In this document: positions 5,592 to 8,013 of the stretch, in pieces
How positions within the stretch are numbered: position 1 is the first letter of the stretch
How the letters are laid out: each line of letters starts with the position of its first letter
From: an uncultured Flavonifractor sp.
GTDB taxonomy: Bacteria > Bacillota > Clostridia > Oscillospirales > Oscillospiraceae
Direction: 5' to 3'
Assembly (NCBI GenBank): GCA_947384055.1
Contig: CANDFO010000090.1
Location: 1-8,013 of the forward strand
Length of the DNA: 8,013 nucleotides
Program-made: the position numbers and the translations under genes
Notes under the pieces: model-generated
The model's database searches: none
What the model was told of the DNA's origin: nothing
Seen by the model: only the letters and a program-made list of their open reading frames with translations

Positions 5592-6386
5592 TCAGGACAG
5601 CAGGAGCTTGTCGTCGGCCTCGTCGCTGCCGGAGGCCTGGCCGAATTTTGCCAGCAGCTGCTCCACAGTGAGCTTTTTCTTTTCCTCGCCGGATATGTCG
5701 ATGACAATGCGGCCGTCATACATCATAATCAGGCGGTTACCGTGGGCGATGGCGTCCCGCATATTGTGGGTAATCATCAGAGTGGTGAGCTTATCCCGCT
5801 GGACAATGCGCTCGGTGGTGTCCAGCACCTTGGCGGCGGTCCTGGGGTCCAGGGCGGCGGTGTGCTCGTCCAGCAGCAGGAGCTTGGGCTTCTTTAAAGT
5901 AGCCATCAGCAGGGTCAGCGCCTGCCGCTGTCCGCCGGAGAGCAGTCCCACCTTGGAGGTCAGCCGGTCCTCCAGCCCAAGGTCCAGCAGCTTCAGCAGC
6001 TCCCGGTACTCCTCCCGCTCCTGCTTGCTGATCCCTCTGCGCAGAGTCCGCTTCTGCCCCCGGCGGGCGGCCAGGGCCAGATTTTCCTCTATCTGCATGG
6101 TGGCGGCAGTGCCCATCATGGGGTCCTGAAAAACCCGACCGATAAACGCCGCCCGCCGGTGCTCCGGCAGACGGGTTACATCCTGTCCCCCGATGGAGAT
6201 GGTCCCGCTGTCGGCGGCATACACCCCGGCCACCAGATTCAGCAGGGTGGATTTACCCGCGCCGTTGCCGCCAATCACCGTGGCAAAATCCCCGTCGGAC
6301 AGGGAGAGGTTGACCCCGTTCAGGGCCCGCTTCTCGTTGACGGTACCCGGATTGAAGGTCTTGCAGACCGCTTTTACCTCAAGCAT
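5592..6386 (-). CDS. ABC transporter ATP-binding protein (TrpZ/LivF-like, partner of the BPD_transp_2 permease)
   Basis: This is the cytoplasmic ATPase of the upstream importer. With ATG 6386 it has 264 residues. Walker A is GGNGAGKST (39-47), the Q-loop is FQDP (Gln87), the signature is LSGGQRQ (149-155), Walker B is LLLLDEHTAALDP (169-181), and the switch histidine is His207 in THNMRDA. DEHTAALDP and the short GRVFQDPMMGTA segment are typical of the ATPase that accompanies the ABC_sub_bind receptor and its permease. ATG 6386 is preferred because GGGAGG lies 8 bases before it. ATG 6392 would leave only 2 bases. The gene overlaps the permease gene by 8 bp. No intrinsic terminator is visible after its stop codon. 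The transported substrate is not certain; relatives carry tryptophan or tyrosine. Confidence 0.88.
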   Translation of the reverse strand: MLEVKAVCKTFNPGTVNEKRALNGVNLSLSDGDFATVIGGNGAGKSTLLNLVAGVYAADSGTISIGGQDVTRLPEHRRAAFIGRVFQDPMMGTAATMQIEENLALAARRGQKRTLRRGISKQEREEYRELLKLLDLGLEDRLTSKVGLLSGGQRQALTLLMATLKKPKLLLLDEHTAALDPRTAAKVLDTTERIVQRDKLTTLMITHNMRDAIAHGNRLIMMYDGRIVIDISGEEKKKLTVEQLLAKFGQASGSDEADDKLLLS

Positions 6387-7326
6387 TGGCATGTCCTCCC
6401 TTTCTGACGCCCCTGGAAAAATACCGTCCCTTCCAGTAGGGAATGGACAGGAACAGCGCCACCACCAGAGCGGTAAGCAGTTTCAGGTCGGTGGACTCCA
6501 ACCCCAGCCTCAGCACCAGGGTGATCACCACATAATAGATAATGGAGCCGGTCACGGCCGCCAGCAGCTTCAGGGCAAAATTGCGGAACACCTTGCCCAG
6601 CAGTACCTCGCCGATGATCACGGCAGCCAGGCCGATGACAATGGCGCCCCGGCCCATGTCGATGGTAGAGCTGCCCTGATACTGTGCCAGCAGTCCCCCG
6701 GAAAGGGCCACCAGACCGTTGGATACCACCAGCCCCAGCACTTTGCTCCAGTTGGTGTCAATCCCCTGGGCCCGGGCCATATTGGGATTGGAACCGGTGG
6801 CCCGCAGCGCAGAGCCCTGCTCGGTGCCGAAAAACCAGTACAGCACGCCGATGACCGCCGCCACCAGCACCGCCAGCAGCAGCAGCGGATTGCTCAGCCC
6901 CAGGTCCCGGATATACCGTGAGGACACCAGCAGGCTGTGCCGGTCCACGCTGACGGCCAAGGTCGCCTTGGTGGTGGCGGCATCCCCCACGGCCATAATG
7001 CGCAGATTGACGGAATATAATGCAAGCTGTGTCAGAATGCCCGCTAGAATCGCGGGAATGCCGCAGGCGGTGTGGAGCAGTCCCGTCACCAGCCCGGCCA
7101 TCATTCCGGACAGCACCGCCGCCAGCAGCGCCAGCCAGGGATTCCACCCCATGCTGATGAGCAGGGCGCACACCGCGCCGCCGGTAGCCAGCGAGCCGTC
7201 CACCGTCAGGTCGGCCACATCCAGAATGCGGTAGGTAATATATACGCCAATGGCCATAACGCCCCAGATCAGCCCCTGTCCCAGGGCTCCGGGCAGGGAA
7301 TTGGCAAATGCCAGCAGGAAATCCAT
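6379..7326 (-). CDS. ABC transporter permease, branched-chain amino acid type (TrpY-like, BPD_transp_2)
   Basis: This 315-residue integral membrane protein is expected to have about eight to ten helices. It belongs to the family that pairs with ABC_sub_bind receptors. Features seen are the N-terminal GLIWGVMAIGVYITYRILD and the following DLTVDGSLATGGAV. The cytoplasmic coupling loop is ALRATGSNPNMARAQGI, followed by SNGLVALSGGLLAQYQG and GRGAIVIGLAAVIIGE. The tail is short and basic (KGRYFSRGVRKGGHANA). The ATG at 7326 follows GGGAGGAA at a good distance. It lies 103 bases after the binding-protein gene, a gap that holds the hairpin at 7371-7403, and it overlaps the ATPase gene by 8 bp. It is one half of a likely homodimer. 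Substrate specificity is not readable from the sequence. Confidence 0.9.
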   Translation of the reverse strand: MDFLLAFANSLPGALGQGLIWGVMAIGVYITYRILDVADLTVDGSLATGGAVCALLISMGWNPWLALLAAVLSGMMAGLVTGLLHTACGIPAILAGILTQLALYSVNLRIMAVGDAATTKATLAVSVDRHSLLVSSRYIRDLGLSNPLLLLAVLVAAVIGVLYWFFGTEQGSALRATGSNPNMARAQGIDTNWSKVLGLVVSNGLVALSGGLLAQYQGSSTIDMGRGAIVIGLAAVIIGEVLLGKVFRNFALKLLAAVTGSIIYYVVITLVLRLGLESTDLKLLTALVVALFLSIPYWKGRYFSRGVRKGGHANA

Positions 7327-7370
7327 CTTCTCGTTCCTCCCGTGTCAGCGGTCATAGATAAAAGCACGCC

Positions 7371-7403
7371 AAAACCGCAGGAATATCCGCTTCCTGCGGT
7401 TTT
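7371..7403 (-). terminator. Intra-operon hairpin, candidate attenuator after the binding-protein gene
   Basis: Arms AAAACCGCAGGAA (7371-7383) and TTCCTGCGGTTTT (7391-7403) form a perfect 13-bp inverted repeat with a seven-base loop. In the minus-strand transcript the stem ends in TTTT, part of the stem itself, followed by GGCG. It is therefore a weak rather than a full terminator. It starts about 26 bases after the stop codon of the binding-protein gene and ends about 45 bases before the permease start. This position fits partial termination or 3'-end protection that yields more receptor than membrane parts. It also reads as a terminator-like palindrome on the plus strand, but no plus-strand gene ends there. 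Confidence 0.6.
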
Positions 7404-7429
7404 GCCGTACGGTGCAGGGCAGCCCTGAA

Positions 7430-8013
7430 TTACTCGATGGGCAGGTAGCCGTCAGGCATGGTGATGCCTAGAGTCTCGGCCATCGCAGGATTATACATCT
7501 TGTCCAGGGTAGTATCAAAACCGATGGCCAGCTCCGAAACCTTCTTTTCACCGGTGAGAATCTGCACAGCCATCTCACCGGCAATCCTGCCGATCTCCTC
7601 ATAGCTGATGGACAGGGTGGCCAGCCCGCAGCCGGAGCAGATGCCGGACTCCCCGGCGATAACAGGCATTTTGGCGGGAATAACAATGTTGGCGATGGTC
7701 TCGGTATTATTGGCAGCGGTGTTGTCGGTGGGAATATAGAGCACATCGGAGTTATCGCAGGCGGCCTGCACCACGGAGCTCAGGTCGTTCACGTCGGTAA
7801 AGGCATACTGGGTGCAGGCATAGCCCATCCCCTCCAGATAGCCCTGAACGGCCTCCACCTGGAAGACGGAGTTGGGCTCGGCAGAGCAGTAAACCAGGCC
7901 TACATTTTTGGCCTCGGGGAAAAGCTCATGGAGCATATCCGCCTGCTGGTCCAGGGGAGCCAGGTCGGAGGTGCCGGAGATGTTGCCGCCCAGCACCTTG
8001 TCCTCGGTGGAGT
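7430..8013 (-). CDS. ABC transporter substrate-binding protein, ABC_sub_bind (TrpX-like) family, 5' end cut by the window edge
   Basis: The 3' part of a receptor gene, with about 193 residues visible; the signal peptide and first lobe lie beyond 8013. The frame is open to the edge, so the GTG at 7996 is internal and not a start. Motifs of the PF04392 family are visible: KVLGGNISGTSDL, ELFPEAKNVGLVYCSAEPNS, SDVLYIPTDNTAANN, PVIAGESG followed by GCGLATLSISYEEIGRIAGE, ILTGEK, and the C-terminal LGITMPDGYLPIE. The last lobe is complete and no frame break is seen. Members bind aromatic amino acids (TrpX) or other small organic ligands; the ligand here is unknown. It heads the three-gene importer, followed after a hairpin by the permease and ATPase. 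Any leader control such as a T-box would be upstream and outside the window. Confidence 0.9.
   Translation of the reverse strand, partial: STEDKVLGGNISGTSDLAPLDQQADMLHELFPEAKNVGLVYCSAEPNSVFQVEAVQGYLEGMGYACTQYAFTDVNDLSSVVQAACDNSDVLYIPTDNTAANNTETIANIVIPAKMPVIAGESGICSGCGLATLSISYEEIGRIAGEMAVQILTGEKKVSELAIGFDTTLDKMYNPAMAETLGITMPDGYLPIE

Noticed and set aside
5335..6129. Plus-strand open frame of 264 codons running through the riboswitch and into the ATPase gene
   Set aside because: It is serine/arginine-rich, crosses a structured RNA element and opposes a clear ATPase. It is a frame shadow.
1..8013. Mobile elements, CRISPR arrays, tRNA or rRNA genes, or a wholly new gene system
   Set aside because: I saw no transposase, integrase, regularly spaced repeats or tRNA-like cloverleaf. 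All the long genes belong to recognised families, and no break in base composition suggests an insertion.

Overview
All the genes in this 8-kb window lie on the minus strand, so transcription runs from the high coordinates to the low ones. The DNA is GC-rich. Genes sit close together or overlap, with strong AGGAGG-type ribosome binding sites and two likely or possible GTG starts. The products include a lipoprotein-anchored binding protein and a CobA-HemD fusion. This combination fits a GC-rich Clostridia member, probably a gut Oscillospiraceae-like Firmicute. That placement is inferred from style and protein resemblance, not from a marker gene.

Right-hand region (8013 to 5592): the 3' part of a three-gene ABC importer of the TrpXYZ type, running binding protein (cut by the window edge), permease, ATPase. 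A perfect 13-bp inverted repeat lies between the binding-protein gene and the permease gene and is a candidate attenuator.

Middle (5591 to 5117): a 475-bp leader holding a sigma-A-type promoter with an extended -10, a cobalamin riboswitch, and a perfect 17-bp terminator hairpin followed by six T. This looks like a complete OFF switch operated by B12.

Left-hand region (5116 to 225): a five-gene operon under that leader. It encodes a BtuF-like lipoprotein, a BtuC-like permease, a BtuD-like ATPase, precorrin-2 dehydrogenase (SirC/CysG N-terminal type), and a fused uroporphyrinogen-III methyltransferase/uroporphyrinogen-III synthase (CobA-HemD). The last two enzymes turn hydroxymethylbilane into sirohydrochlorin, the branch point to cobalamin and siroheme. 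The operon therefore pairs uptake of a corrinoid (or related chelate) with the first dedicated steps of corrinoid synthesis, both predicted to shut down when B12 is plentiful.

Left edge (224 to 1): an intergenic stretch with a hairpin lacking a T-tract, a dyad/direct-repeat element, a good promoter (18-bp spacer) and, at the very edge, a Shine-Dalgarno sequence for another minus-strand gene that starts just outside the window.

I found no mobile element, CRISPR array, tRNA or rRNA. No wholly new system is evident. The points most worth a second look are the B12 control of a uroporphyrinogen-III synthase, the control element at the left edge, and the intra-operon hairpin.
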